From: Phytophthora hibernalis
Lineage: Eukaryota; Oomycota; Peronosporomycetes; Peronosporales; Peronosporaceae
DNA: 64,000 nt
Direction: 5' to 3'
Assembly (NCBI GenBank): GCA_012656075.1
Contig: JAAKBF010000032.1
Location: forward strand, 124,001-188,000
Notes under the pieces: generated by a model
The model's input: the letters and a program-made list of their open reading frames with translations, nothing else
Databases searched by the model: none
Told to the model about the DNA's origin: nothing
In this document: positions 31,285 through 43,657 of the stretch, piece by piece
Layout of the letters: each line of letters opens with the position of its first letter
Numbering within the stretch: the first letter of the stretch is position 1
Translations under genes and position numbers: made by a program

Positions 31285-32831
31285 ATGACCGACCAAGGAC
31301 CACGGAAGACCGTCGACGACGCCACGAACGAGGCTGGGCCTCCCACGACGAGCCCGACGCCCGCAGATCATCCAGTGGCTGCCGCTACTACGACCGTAGA
31401 GGTCGTCGACGTCACGACCGATAGTGCTGCGTGGACGGATGCTCCGACTTGCTCGACGACTGACCCCCTCCGATCCGAGCCTCCAAGCGAGTGGCGAAGC
31501 TCAAGGCGGACCCGGCGGAGACGAGAAGGCCAAGAAGGGCAAGAAGAAGCTGGTACGCAGCGTCGGCCTCCCCGCGCCGCAACCCGACGAGCCGACGGCC
31601 ACCGAAGATCGTCCGACGACCGGGACTGAGACCCCGCGTCCGAACACGGCACAGAGGGTTGACTCGGCGACCAAGGCGAAGCCACAAGCGCCGACGGAGT
31701 TCGACCTCACGGACTTCATGACGTTCTTCCAGCCTGGACTCATCAGCGATGCACGACCGCCTGTCCGAGCGCGTGTCGTGACATCTGCGGGCGCCCCATC
31801 GCCTGGAGCCCAAGATGAGATGCACCTTCTAAGAACTGGAAAGCCTGCGGAGCCAAGTCGCTGGCGTGCGTCAGTCACTGGCCGTTCTCACGGATCTGAA
31901 CGACGAAGGCAAGCTTCCAGCTGACAGCGTTCGTCAACTGTCAAGCGCCAGTTTTCATGAACAAGCGAAGAAGGCCAAGGGCGACTACCATCCTCCGCAA
32001 GCACATATCCTAGTGGCGACTCGCATGTTCAAGGGGCTCACTCCGACTGAAGGTAAGCCAGTGTCGCCCATGTCGTTTGTGCTAGGCTTGTGTGAGGCGG
32101 AGTGTGTGGGGTTCAAGACAAGTCCGGCCGTGCTGATGGCGATTTTCTCCGGTCGACTTGGGTCGCGAGGGCTGACGATCCTTCACTTTCGTGAGGAGAA
32201 TGAACAAGAAGCACTGGAGGCCGGATCGTCTAACCGCAACTTCTCAAGCGTCTTCAGCCCGTCAGCGACTCTTCCGACGGCGGCCGCGCGTACGACGACA
32301 TTCTGGATGGTATCCTCGGACTGGCCAGGATGGGTGAAGTCATGTGGCATGACCACATGTTGATGGTCACGGAGCGGCTTCCAGTGTTCGTGTAAAAACA
32401 AGTCGGCAGACCCCGCCATCCAGCCATGTCGCGTGAAGCTCGTCCTCGTGTACGCGAACAAATGGCTTGGTGCCGCGCTCGGCCACGTTCGAGTGGGCAG
32501 CCCGGCTTGGTGGGGTGGCTATAGCAAGACCATCCTTGCAATCGACTACAAGTCACCGGAGTGGACAATGGTGCTGGTCAACGCTCTGTCGCAGGTATCT
32601 CCGGGCCATCCACCAAGCCGGTACCCCGAGCCGCGCGATCAGCCACGGAGCCGCGACACCCAAGGGCGGCGCGAGAAGAGCTTGCCAGAGAAAGTCAGAG
32701 AAAGTCAGAGCTCTGATACCAAGGAACCGCCGCGCTGGGCGGCATCATGTGCGGCGGTGGGACCCGCGAGAGGTGCAGTAATTCCAAGCGTATCCACGAC
32801 AGGCCGTCCGCCGATATCCCTCGACGATTGA
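31285..32831 (+). pseudogene. DIRS-like element ORF1 (gag-like), frame-broken
   Basis: The frame starts MTDQGPRKTVDDATNEAGPP with a Thr/Pro/Ala-rich head, shifts into a Lys-rich patch (DEKAKKGKKKLVRSVGL), and continues as SLAVLTDLNDEGKLPADSVR, HEQAAKKA-like residues and SFVLGLCEAECVGF. A last piece, KLVLVYANKWLGAALGHV to IDYKSPEWTMVLVNALSQV, ends at 32831. I see no zinc knuckle. Assignment rests on its position directly ahead of the DIRS-type reverse transcriptase and recombinase on the same strand. At least three frame breaks. Confidence 0.55.
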
Positions 32832-33326
32832 AGTAATGGGCTGTCGATACGTACGCCCGCCGCAGAGGCTGGGACTACGGCCAGAAGCATGGTCCTCGGC
32901 CGGCAAGGTACTGATGCGGCCGAGGTGGTGACGACTCTCCGCCACTTCGGAGCCAAGACTGGGATAAGGAAGATAACACATGTTATAGCATCCCATGTTT
33001 ATCCAGTGAGTCAAGTGTGTGCATCGGCACTGCTTGTGCAGAAGGAGTGCAGGGTGGCATGAGGGGTGGGGTCAGATTTTTCGCGCTCGCCGCAGAAAAT
33101 TTTGCGGATAACATGCAATCAACCTTACAAAAATGGATTTGAAGCCCAATTCAAGCTCAACTCCATGCTCCCGGCTAGAGAAACTGCGGCCCAGCAATTA
33201 CCATGTCAGCTTGTGACCAAAGTGAATGTTGAGCGTCAAGTGGCTACACAATCAACCGTACCTATAATGACTGTACAGCCTAGGGCGACCCAGACGGCTA
33301 TGCAGCCACATGCACCTAAGATGTCC

Positions 33327-33450
33327 ATACAGCCTGGGACACTTCCTGCTCCTAAGATGGCCATATAGCCTAGGACAACTCCAGTTCATAAGATGATCAT
33401 ACAACCTAGGACACTTCCTGCTCCTGTGATAGCCATACAGCCTAGGTCAG
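33327..33450 (+). repeat. 36-bp tandem repeat encoding a 12-residue unit
   Basis: Three full units (33327-33362, 33363-33398, 33399-33434) and a partial fourth, each about ATACAGCCTAGGACACTTCC followed by TGCTCCTAAGATGGCC. Translated, they give IQPRTLPAPKMA-type repeats, interrupted by one stop (TAG) in the second unit. More diverged units extend left to about 33262. It lies between ORF1 and the reverse transcriptase of the DIRS-like element. Confidence 0.75.
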
Positions 33451-33779
33451 TCGAAGCGGATCCAAAGCCAGAAGATACACAGTTATGCACAGTTGTCGTC
33501 GCACACGCAGCGCACACAACGCATAGCGTAATATCTAGTACAAGGGCAACTCGGGTGACCGAAAACGCAGTTCGCCGCGCTACGGGCTTCGAAAAACTAC
33601 GGCGCTTATCACTGAAAAGGCTACGGGGAAGGTCGGGCTGCGGCTTCCAACGTCGTCGTATCCTGTATCCCGGAAATCGTGAAGCGGCACCGAGTTTCTA
33701 CTCAACAATCCACTGCAACGCACGCTTTCCGAATTTGTCCGCGGGACACATGCTCTAGTGGAACTTTTACGCGGCCAGA

Positions 33780-35519
33780 CGAAACAGACTACCGTCCAAA
33801 CAAGCAAATGGTTCGGGCAGTGATCGCAAAGGTGTGCAAGGACTACCAGCATCTAGAGAAACTGCAAGCTATTGCAGCGGAAGGCGCCCGCGTGGAGATC
33901 AAGAAGGACGTGTCGCGTCAATCGCATCCACCGGACAATCATGGGTCGGCAACTGAGAGTGTGAACATACTGCGCAAGAACGTCCGCAAGGAGCAAGACT
34001 GAGTTGCCTCGTACTGGACTTGGACCTTCTTTCGATGTGGCCGGAAGTGTTCGTCAGCCCATTCGGGATAGTCGACAAGGCGGGTGGTGACCCGCTGACG
34101 CCCGGAAGGACAATCCATGATCTATAGTTCCCTGACGGCGTCTCGACCAACGACTTCACAGACCAGGACGCAATTCCAAAGGCCGACTATCGACACTGCG
34201 ACGCTGTCGCTTCCGAGATAATACGAACCTAGCGGGAACACCCTGATGCTGAGACCAAGACCATGGCAGGCGATGTAACTTCCGCATTTCGCAACGTCAG
34301 TATTCACAGTCGCAGCTTACACCGTTTTGCAGGACGCATTGAGATCGAGAATGCACTCGTTATTGAGCTTGCATGTTCATTTGGATGGACGGATTATCCT
34401 GGGGAATATGAAATCATCGGTGGGGCGATAGCATTTGTTCACGACGGACATGCCAACCGGCACAACACGAATGGTTTCTTCAACAATCACTGGATAGATG
34501 ACCACGTCAACGTCGTTGCTGATATCGGGTCCAACTGCGAAGATATGGAACGCTCCCTGCGCTACGCTATGATGGCTATACTAGGTAGTGAGACTTTTAA
34601 TGAGGACAAATTCACACCAGTCAAAAGATTCTGGGACTGCAATTCGACACCATTGCTGAAACGGTCGCGATGCCTGCTGTCAAGATCGTTAAGGCTCGCA
34701 ACTTGGTAGCATCGGCGTACCACTCGAGTGTACTCTCGCGGAAACGGTATCGCTCTCTCATGGGAGGCTTGCGTCACGTCGCAACATGCATCAGGGCAGC
34801 GCTCTTTTTCTCCAGCGCCTACGGCTTCGAGGATTAACCTATACAGGTTTCTACATGTCACGGTATGCGACTCCATGAAACAAGATCTGCTCTGGTGGTG
34901 GCAGATTCTTCACTCCCTCTCCTGAATGGCGTACTTTAACAATCTCCCGGAGCCCGACGTGGTCGTCGAGATGGACGCATGCGGCCACGGACTGTGCGCT
35001 CTCGATACGAAGACCAAAATCGAGCTGACTTACCAGTTTTCGTCCCATGATCTTCGTCCTATTGCGCGCTTCAAGACCGGGAAGCCAATGCTTCAATATC
35101 AATTTCCGGGAATTGCTCTCCTGCGCATTTGCTACCCACGAATGGGGTCCACGATGGTCCGAGTGTACTGCTGATGAACGTCGCACCCTCCACATACACT
35201 TCCGTATTGACAAAACAATGGCGGTGGCCTGGCAAAATCGCCTCGCGTCACGTAACACTCGTGCTCGAGACATTATCAGGCTCCTGGGATACTGGGAGAT
35301 TTTCTCGGCTTCCCATATCGCTGGGGTCGATAACACCCGCGCCGACGCCGGTTCGCGCATTGCCGTCCGCCCGGCTTACGCTATCCAGTTCGAAGAACTA
35401 ACTCGTGGTTGGACGCAGGTATCACCGACGATAGACGTCCACGGACTCTCAGTGCTCTGGCTCAATATTTCCGCGATCATTCCGTTGCCGACTCCACCTT
35501 CACCAAGTACTCTTCTGCG
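33780..35519 (+). pseudogene. DIRS-like reverse transcriptase and RNase H, frame-broken
   Basis: Motif A is MAGDVTSAFRNVSIHSRSL with its aspartate. The YxDD-equivalent is HWIDDHVNVVADIG, both aspartates kept. Thumb and connection follow in other frames (YHSSVLSRKRYRSLMGGL-like, RFLHVTVCDSMKQDLLWWW). RNase H runs from about 34926: LPEPDVVVEMDACGHGLCAL, INFRELLSCAFATHEWGP, HIHFRIDKTMAVAW and AGVDNTRADAGSR. The cysteine-free, DIRS/Ngaro-type sequence and the tyrosine recombinase behind it separate it from Gypsy. Several stops and shifts (about 34130, 34660, 35070) inactivate it. Confidence 0.85.
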
Positions 35520-36491
35520 ATGACAAAGTGTCCGGCGTGGACATCGCGTCGGGGAATTCAGCCATGGCCCTCGGGCGTTACCGAGGATGACCGCATCGAA
35601 GTACTCTCTGAATTTATCGTGCATGGGTTTCAATATGGACTTGGTGCTGGCGGCCCGCTACGAGGATCATCGATACTCAACACACTACAAGGCGTCCGTC
35701 ACTTCTTCGCTGCAGCCGGAAGGGTCCTTCCGATTGCACACCCACACGTTCGCATGCTCCTGAAAGGGATATGCCGGCTTGACACACCTCCGCGACACAA
35801 GGCTCCAGTCCATTCGGTTACTCGAAACCTGCTTCCATACTCTCCGTTTCGATGATCCCTTCGCTCAAGATCTATGGGGTCGTGTGTGTGGCGTTCTTTT
35901 TCCTCCTGAGACGCTCGGAAATTGTCTGCATCAGCGGAAACTCGTTCAAGTTGTTCGCGCTTAGAGCAGAGGACCTGGTTGTCCTGAACATGGCGGGGTC
36001 TCTGACATTATTGGCGACTGAAGCGCAATCGGTACACATGCGGCTTCGCGGCTCCAAGATCAATCAGTGCGAGCATGCAACAGCTAGAATGTCGGATCGT
36101 TCAGGTCACGCATTCCTGTGCCCTGTCTTCGGTGCTCTTCGTCTTCTACGATCAAGACAAGACCTCCCTCCCGGTATACCAGCGGGGACGCACCGTCCAC
36201 CCGGCGTGTATTTCAACGGCACACCTGTCGAGTGCGATCAAGAAGGCCGCTGTACTGAATGGTGAGGATCCAAGGAACTTCAGCCCGCACTCCTTCCGTG
36301 CCGGGGGTGCAACACACATATATCGGGCAGGAGTGGATGCCATAACAATTCAATTTCACGGCCGGTGGTTTTCGGAGACCTTCAAAACCTACACCAACCT
36401 CTGCGCGGAATCCGTCATCTCCCTCGCTGCTAACATGGCCACCGGTTCCAAGGGTGACTCAACTCTTCACTTGTGGGTACATGCTGCATGA
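35520..36491 (+). pseudogene. DIRS-like tyrosine recombinase, frame-broken
   Basis: From ATG 35520 a core-binding part (GIQPWPSGVTEDDRIEVLSE, SSILNTLQGVRHFFAAAG) precedes the catalytic half. The first catalytic Arg block reads VAFFFLLRRSEIV. The H-x-x-R box is FSPHSFRAGGATHIYRAG. The final block, IQFHGRWFSETFKTYTNL, supplies His and the nucleophilic Tyr. All four catalytic residues are readable, but frames change at about 35853 and 36200. DIRS elements use this enzyme instead of an integrase, so they make no target duplication, which fits the lack of one here. Confidence 0.87.
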
Positions 36492-36838
36492 CCTACAATG
36501 GCCCATTGTCAGTGGGGGCTCCGCCCCCTCGTCCCTTTTGGATGAGCGGATGGTCATACCGGTACGCCCATTAATGAACTACTGGTACGATGTTTTACCC
36601 CCAAAGTTGTGGAAAGGCGGTACAGTATGTATCAATAACGGATAATGATTATTACAGTATATATTATGCGGTGCGGGCGGGTGCTTGCCCGGCCCGTTAT
36701 TATAATAACTTAGACGAAGTACGCTGAGGCATGCACCTGCTGGAGAGGGCGCTGAGCGTGACGTTGCTGGTGTCATGGAATATCCGGTACTACTACGAAG
36801 TAATTAATAACGTGCTTTTCGTGAGGCTGAGTAGCTAT

Positions 36839-37119
36839 ACCCTTCACTCTAATTAGTCGTGCTTCGAATATAGTCCTGAAAGTGTACCTTTTCGTGACAC
36901 AGCTCCCAACAATATTTTCCAGATGAGCTGAAATTTGCACAAAGACACCGGATTTCGACAGATCTCGCGGAGATGAATCCAGCCGTATCATTAGGGCTAC
37001 ACAACTCTAAATATTAAAGCCAATAGCACTCGAGGAACGTTTACATTTCTGCAGCAAAAATCGTAAACCATAATTAGTCATCATAATTAGTCATGGCACG
37101 ACTAATTAGAGTGAAGGGT
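36839..37119. mobile_element. 281-bp MITE with 24-bp terminal inverted repeats
   Basis: The left end is ACCCTTCACTCTAATTAGTC plus GTGC (36839-36862); the right end (37096-37119) is its exact reverse complement. The interior is AT-rich and carries the repeat shared with 30692-30783. TA stands just outside both ends within two bases, so a Tc1/mariner-type TA target is possible but not exact. It sits 119 bp upstream of the CABIN1-like start codon and may act in that promoter. 36492-36838 holds only the DIRS 3' end and a GTTATTATAATAAC palindrome. Confidence 0.8.
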
Positions 37120-37237
37120 GTATTTAATTATCGAGGCCCCTTTGAAAATGTTTTTCAAATTGAGTGGATTTTCCCCTATTTTATACTTATGTTGTAAACG
37201 AAAGGTTTTTAGTGGGTATTTCATAAAAAACTCGACG

Positions 37238-40200
37238 ATGGCGTCGTGGGCTGCGCTCAACGTGGCGGGGGCGATGCACGCACATACGCGGCCCACGAGC
37301 GCGCCACGCAGGAGGCGCAGGACGCCGACAACGCGACGCTGTACGAACAGGCGCTGCGCTGCCAGCAGAGGCAGCAGGTCCGCGACGCTGAGGAGATCTA
37401 CCAGCAGCTGTTAACAGACCGCTCTGTGAACCCGCGTCTCGAGTACCTGTGCAATAAGAACGTGGCCGTCATGCAGTTGGAAGGCCGCAACTTCCACGAG
37501 GCCCTCGAGTTCTTCGCTGCGGCGTTGGCGTTGGACGCTACGGACGTCGTGGTCTGGTGCCAGATGGGGGCCACAGCCGTGGAGACGGGCGAGCTGTGGC
37601 TGGCCAGACGCGCACTGGAGGAGGGACTCAGGGTGGACCAGACGTACTGGCCGCTGGTACAGTTGCTGGCCGAAGTTTTGAGCCAAATCGGGGACGAACA
37701 CGCGTACCGACGCGTGGCGGACTACATTAGGACCCACGACCCTCATTGTCCCTCTGTGAGGCTCCTGGACGAGAATAGGGGCCCCAAGTTAGCGAAGAAG
37801 GCACAGAAGAGGCTGCAACATTTGCATGAAATTGCTGAGAGTGGGGTGAAACGGAGGAAAGTTCTGGTGGACGAGAGAAGGAAAGAACTGGAAGAGAAGA
37901 TGCGCCCTCGACGGTATCCGTTGGTGACGCCGTCGTGGAGTGCACTGGGAAAAGTTTTACTGGAGGCTTTTGAGGAAAATAATAGAGATGAACAGGCCGA
38001 CGTGGTCAGGACAGCAGTGGAGATTCACGTCAATTATGATGAAGAGCCGGGGATGGAGGTTGATGCTGAGGAAAAGTTGCTGCTTCCGAAGTGGAGAAAA
38101 CTACCGAAGCTCCTCAAGAGGACGGGGGCAGCCACCTCCTGCGAAGCGACCGAAGCATAAGGAAATTACCAAGGTCTCCGTTGGCTTGGAGACGTCGCTA
38201 TCCGCTGGAATCTCGGATAATGACACTCAAGACAGCGGAATCCATGCAAGAGAGGTGGACGAACTGCAGCCCAGAAGGCGAAAATCTCGACGAAATGAGG
38301 AGCGACTGCGAGAAGAGCATGAGGCTGCGATCAAGGAAGCACGCGAGAAAGATTTGACGTACCGCCTCGGGGCGTTTATGCCGGAAGCTATTGGAAAGAC
38401 AAACAGGAACGCTACGCCAGAATCCGTCTCGATCGGGTGGCTGCCTCCATTGAATGTTGAACTTGTCGACACTAAGTTTCATCTCTCGACCGCGACTAAC
38501 GAGCTTGTCCTGCGGACAGCGTCATTTGCATTTCCTTCGTCTACAGAAGGATCTGCCGGTAGTACGAAGCCACATTATTCACAAAATTCACCTCGAGACC
38601 AGGCAACCCTAGGAGCGACGCGAGTATCTTCGCATGCATCTTACGTCTCTGCCAAACAAATCTCGATATTTATCGATGAACATGATGCTGGGAAGATGTC
38701 GGGCCGGGGGTAATGGACTGGGTGCGGCACTACCTCAATCAATGCGGTCAGTGGGCACACCTAAAACTTGCAAATGATGATGAAGACATTCACAGAGTGT
38801 GTACGTGGCTAGAGAAGGCACTGAAGGGAGAGCTGGACGCTTCTGTCGCTACAACACCGATACAGTCCAGTATTGTTAATGTTGCTGATCACTCGCTGAT
38901 TCAAGGCAGTCGCTTTGTAGGAAATGGGCTAACACTTGGTGCCCAACTTTTTCTGCTCGAGCTACACTTCGATATGCTTCTCCAGCAGCCTGTCCGTGGA
39001 AAAAGGCGGCGAATGATGAAAAGGCAAGTCGAGAATCAATTAGCTCAAGCTCAAAACCTTTTGTTTGAGTTTGGTTGGCTGGAAGACACGGAAGAAATTG
39101 CGTGCTGTCCAACAGGAGATGAATTCCTGCGTTTACTTTGGTTAATTGCGCGCATGCATGAGCGGTGTGGAAACCCTCAGATGGCGCAACACTACTTCAT
39201 TAAAAGTAGAGAAAAGATTTTTGCTCTCAGTGAAGAAGATCACGCTAGTGCTGATTGCAGTGTGGATAAAATTTTTCGAGTTGATCTGCCAAATCAAAAG
39301 CCGACTGCGAAATCGCACTTGACGTATTGGACGAGAAGATCTCTGGTCTACGTTTTTCGGATGTGTGCACCGAAGCCCGGCGCTTGTTCGAAGCGGCAGA
39401 TCATGAGGAGGTTGTTTTGATTTTGCTAGGACACTTTTTCCCAGTTAATCAAGGACCCCGGATCATGGACTTCTTGAACGAGTTTGAGGTTGACGAAGAT
39501 GATACGTCGGCACGCAGTGATAACAATGGAAAGTTTTTTGAAATGGTGCTGGAGTCGCTTGGACAAAGCTCCAAGTTTTCGGATGAAGACACTGTATTAT
39601 TTTTGCTGACAACTCTCTACTATGTGATCGATTTTCTGGACGGGTTGGTGGGGAAGAAAGATCCTAGTACCAGCGACGATGGTCCAGATGAAGCACATAC
39701 AAGTGCTCTCTCCGCGCTCGATTTCTTGCTCGTTCGACTAACCCAAAACCACTGTGAGCGGATAACTAACAGTGATCATCGTCTGTTGCTGCGTGCACTG
39801 TGTATGAAGTGTTTAAATCCATCTATATTGCTACGCTTCGATTCTCCCAGTTGCATGCTGTCAATGATACGCGCTGCACTGGAAGTTGACAAGACCGCTG
39901 GACCAGGTGATAAAGATGGCAGTATGGCCCGAAGGATTGGGGTTGACGCAATGGCTCGATTGTTATATGTGATTCGGTCCCTTTCCAGTGAAGAGTACCT
40001 GAATTTGTTCACGCTGGTTTCACATCCGACAAAAGAAAACACCCACGCCGCGATCGCATCCGGGTGGTTCTTGTTGAGATCATGCGGTTCTTGAACCGGG
40101 CTTTCAGCGATGACGACAACCTGGCCATATCTTTCCCACTGCCGAAGCGGTCTGCGTTAATGACACTGTGCTGCACTATGATGAAGGAGGAGGAAGGTCT

Positions 40201-43200
40201 TGTGGAGCGAAGTGATGGCAAGATATCAAAACAGCTCTTTGGTAATGGAGCTATTTTGTTCATGCTGCTGTATGAAAGTTTCTGTAGGCCGGACCCAATC
40301 ACCTTGTCATCTCAATTGGTTGCCTTGATTCATCTCTTGCACGAACGGCTCGGACAGCATGGCATCTGTGGTTTAACATACTTTTCTGAGGTGAGTTCCT
40401 CCGAGATTCTCGAGGGTCTTGTTTTCTCGAATCGTGTACACTATTATTGAGCAAATGTGTAAGAGAGAAAACGAGAGTTTGGGATAAAGACAGACCTCCT
40501 CGGAAATCCCTCGACGACAGCGCTGAGGACGAGGAGAACGAGGATGAAAACGGAGATGAGGAAGAAACTGAGTATCGTTTTCAGAAAGAACTTTGCCAGT
40601 GCTACCGTTGCCTGTACGATGTGCAAATTTTACCTGGATGCGAAGACCACAAGACGGGGACCACGTTTGTTTCACTGCAGAGCGCAGAACAACATCTCAA
40701 ACATGAGGATGCAATGCGGCTGGCTCGATTTGCCGTCCCGATACTTCTGGCCACAAAGCCGAAAAACAATGGCCAAAAGAAAGAACGACTCAAGTTGCTC
40801 TATGCTGTACGCGATGCTCTCACCGACTCAAGCTTCGCTGCTGTTTCTGACCAACCGGCGACTACATCACCACCATTAGAAGCATATTTGGCCCCGAGGG
40901 GTCTGTTACAACAGGAAGTCACACCTCCGTTACCGTTTGATTGTGACAATTCAGCGGAACGCTCAGCAGATGAAGCTTGTTTGGGCCATTTGTGGTACCT
41001 GATGGGCGCCAACTTCATTCTTGGACGGGTGAAGCGGCGAGGAAACCTTGGCGAGTTGATGGAGATGGAAAAACATATAAGAGAGCGAGTGGAATTCTTG
41101 ATGAAAGATGTCTTGTACTACCATCCTGATCGGATCGACTCGTGGGTTCGATTGGGGAAGACCATGAAGGAGCTATATCACGCTGCCACAGACGCATTTG
41201 CAGCCGTTTTGGGACGAAAGCGTAGGATTCAAGCATTCCGGTGGTATACAACAAAGATACTTGCGCAGGAACCCGGACATCCAGCGGAGGAGAAGGCTGA
41301 TGTCCTAACTGCTCCCGACATGCTATCGTTCCAGAATGTCGTATTGGGGTGGAACTTGTTTAAGAAAATAAAGGAATGGCAAGAGAAAGATGCGGATGCG
41401 CACAAAACCAGTTCCAACCCCGCTGTACCCAAGGAGCCGAAACAAAACTCTGAGCACGACCAAAATTCTCAGATTCCAATTGAGGAATTTGCCACAATGT
41501 ATATTGTGCAAGTGATTGAATTTGGTCGGCGATGCTTTGAGATGGCCGGGAATTAGCTAAAGAGGCTGCTAAACAACACGAGGTAAAAGTGCGAGCAAGT
41601 ACTGGTGAAGGCGCAGATGATGAAGAGAACGATTTCGACGAAGAGTTGGACGACTTGCAGAACACGATCATCGAGTGCAACGAAGAGTGCGGCTTGTTGT
41701 TGTACAATGTTTTGCAAGAGTTTTCTCTATTGAAGGAGGTGAACCTTGCACTGTTTCCTTGCGCGGTGTACTCGAGTTTAGTCGGAAAAACGCTGGCCTA
41801 TTTCCGAAAAGCGTTGGCGATTTGTGCTACAAATGAAGATGCTCATGAAAATCACTTCCGCCTGCAGTACATGATCGGTAAAACGTTGAAGAAAAGACGT
41901 TGGTGCGAACTTCGGCAACAGGTGTTGCCCGATTCGGAGGCACTGGTTACGGCAACAGAAATGACAGAAAGCTTCTCGAAGGCGGAAGCAGCTCGTGGGG
42001 AGGGGGACAGGGAGCACGCCCTTGTTCATGCGTTTTACTCTCTTCAGGCCTTGCGGATAGACCTTACAATCGGCGAGTCGCCATCAGTTTCTGCGCTGCG
42101 CCTGGTTTGCAGTCATTTTTACGAAGAGGAGGAAGTAGAGGACGATGAGGAGGACGATGATGATAAAGTACCGACTCAGCTTTCAACAGCACAGACGAGA
42201 AGCTTAGCATCCAGGAGAAAGTTGCAATATCTGACAGCACTCCAAAAGACATTGACTCGATGAGCACCGCGCCTACCGGTAGTAATCATACCAACAATTC
42301 AAGTGCTACGACGAAGGATGAAATTTTGCGCTGCTATCAAATGCCGAAAGCGACGATTCCACTCGTGAACTGAATGTCACTCTAGCGCGAGGTTGGCTTG
42401 TGTTGAACATTATCGAGGCGCTGGAATCAATTCCGGATGAGGACAGATACTTCCATCCATCGCGATACGTGCTGGCTCGCGTGGTGTACTGGTTGTCGAC
42501 GTTCTATTCCACTCTTGAACAGAGCGAATTTAAGAGCGACGATATCCATGCGCTGCTAGAGGCTGTGCGAGCACGCTATAACGAGGAAAAGGTGTCGGGT
42601 CCATCGGACGCTGCGGCACGAGCACTAAAGGAGATGACTCCAATCTTCGACAAGAGGCGGCCTCAAGTGGTGGCAATATGGTTTCAGAGTATATCCCCAC
42701 TGCCAAGAAGTTTGAGGAGCTGAATCAACGACAGCTCAAGTATGACTACTACCGTCTGAAATACTGGCGGTTTTACATCGCGCTGCTTCAAGAAAACCTG
42801 TCGTATGGGAAACTGAAGGAAGTTGGTTCGTGGGTATTGGCGTGCAAGGAAGAACACGATGTAATTGATATTATGCTTGGCATCGTGCTGCACGCGCGAG
42901 GTAAAGTGCTCCGTTGCCGGCTTCAAAGGTTCTTGGGCACCATAGATGACTTTGCAACTGGAAGAATAGGTGCCAACTTGATGAACGCGCTGGGCCAGGG
43001 ACAACTACCAGGAGAGGATCGACCCGTCGGCACGATTTTGAAGCAGCTGGCCAAGGCGTACACATACTACTTGGAAGTGTTGAATGCTCAAAAACGGCTG
43101 AAGCACATCATGGACGACAGTGGGCTGTTGCTGGAGAACGCGGAGCTTCCGATGGTCACTGTGTTCTTCGTCGGTGCAGTTGCATGCCCTTCAGATATGC

Positions 43201-43514
43201 CGCTGCTGGAGAAAAATGCGGGAATACTGGACGGCGAGTTCAACGCCAACATCGTTGTCATCAAGAACGCTCTACAACGGGATGAGCTGCCTCCTCGCAT
43301 CTACGACGCTCAAGGTCGCGAGACTTGGAAGGCGTACCTGCATGCCGCACGTTCGTTCTGCGAAGAGAAGTGGCCCGAACGGTCTGGCAAAGGCAAAACA
43401 GCAAAGAAGCACTCGCGACCCAAGGCGGCTGCTCCCACCGCCGCAACAACTACTTCTACTGCCAACAGCACGGATGCAACATCTAGTCAGCCAACCGCGA
43501 CCGGATCAAGCTAG
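37238..43514 (+). CDS. CABIN1: CABIN1/HIR3-like TPR protein (histone chaperone complex), many frameshifts
   Basis: The ATG at 37238 gives MASWAALNVAG, matching the start of CABIN1. TPR-type helices follow: ALYE-like repeats, YLCNKNVAVMQLEGRNFHEA, VVVWCQMGATAVETGELWLA, RRALEEGLRVDQTYWPLVQL. A basic linker, RRRKSRRNEERLREEH, leads to helical repeats throughout, ending in a Thr/Ser-rich tail at 43514; about 2,070 residues. CABIN1/Hir3 scaffolds the HIRA complex that deposits H3 variants in the nucleus. Blocks lie in different frames, needing shifts at about 37268, 38120 and 38708 (each a GGGGG run), 39297 (AAAA), 40060, 41552, 42330 and 42675. At 40391-40467 either an intron or a shift applies. 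Within the open blocks no nonsense codon occurs, so sequence error is likelier than decay. Confidence 0.75.
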
Positions 43515-43657
43515 GTACTGCACGTCTTCGGTCGCCCCCAGTTGGTGTTGTGAGAACCATGCAGTGGATGCCTCAACACAAATGAATCAAACGTATCTAC
43601 CCGTACTTTATTTAACGTAGTTGTGCCCGACTTGTTTCTCATCTTTAGGAGGGATGT

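Noticed and set aside
33262..33450. CRISPR-like array
   Set aside because: Units are directly adjacent with no spacers, are in a coding frame and lie in a eukaryotic retroelement.
37238..43514. TFIIIC102/Tfc4-type TPR subunit
   Set aside because: TPR content alone suggested this, but the start (MASWAALN...), the order of the first repeats and the following basic linker fit CABIN1/HIR3 much better.
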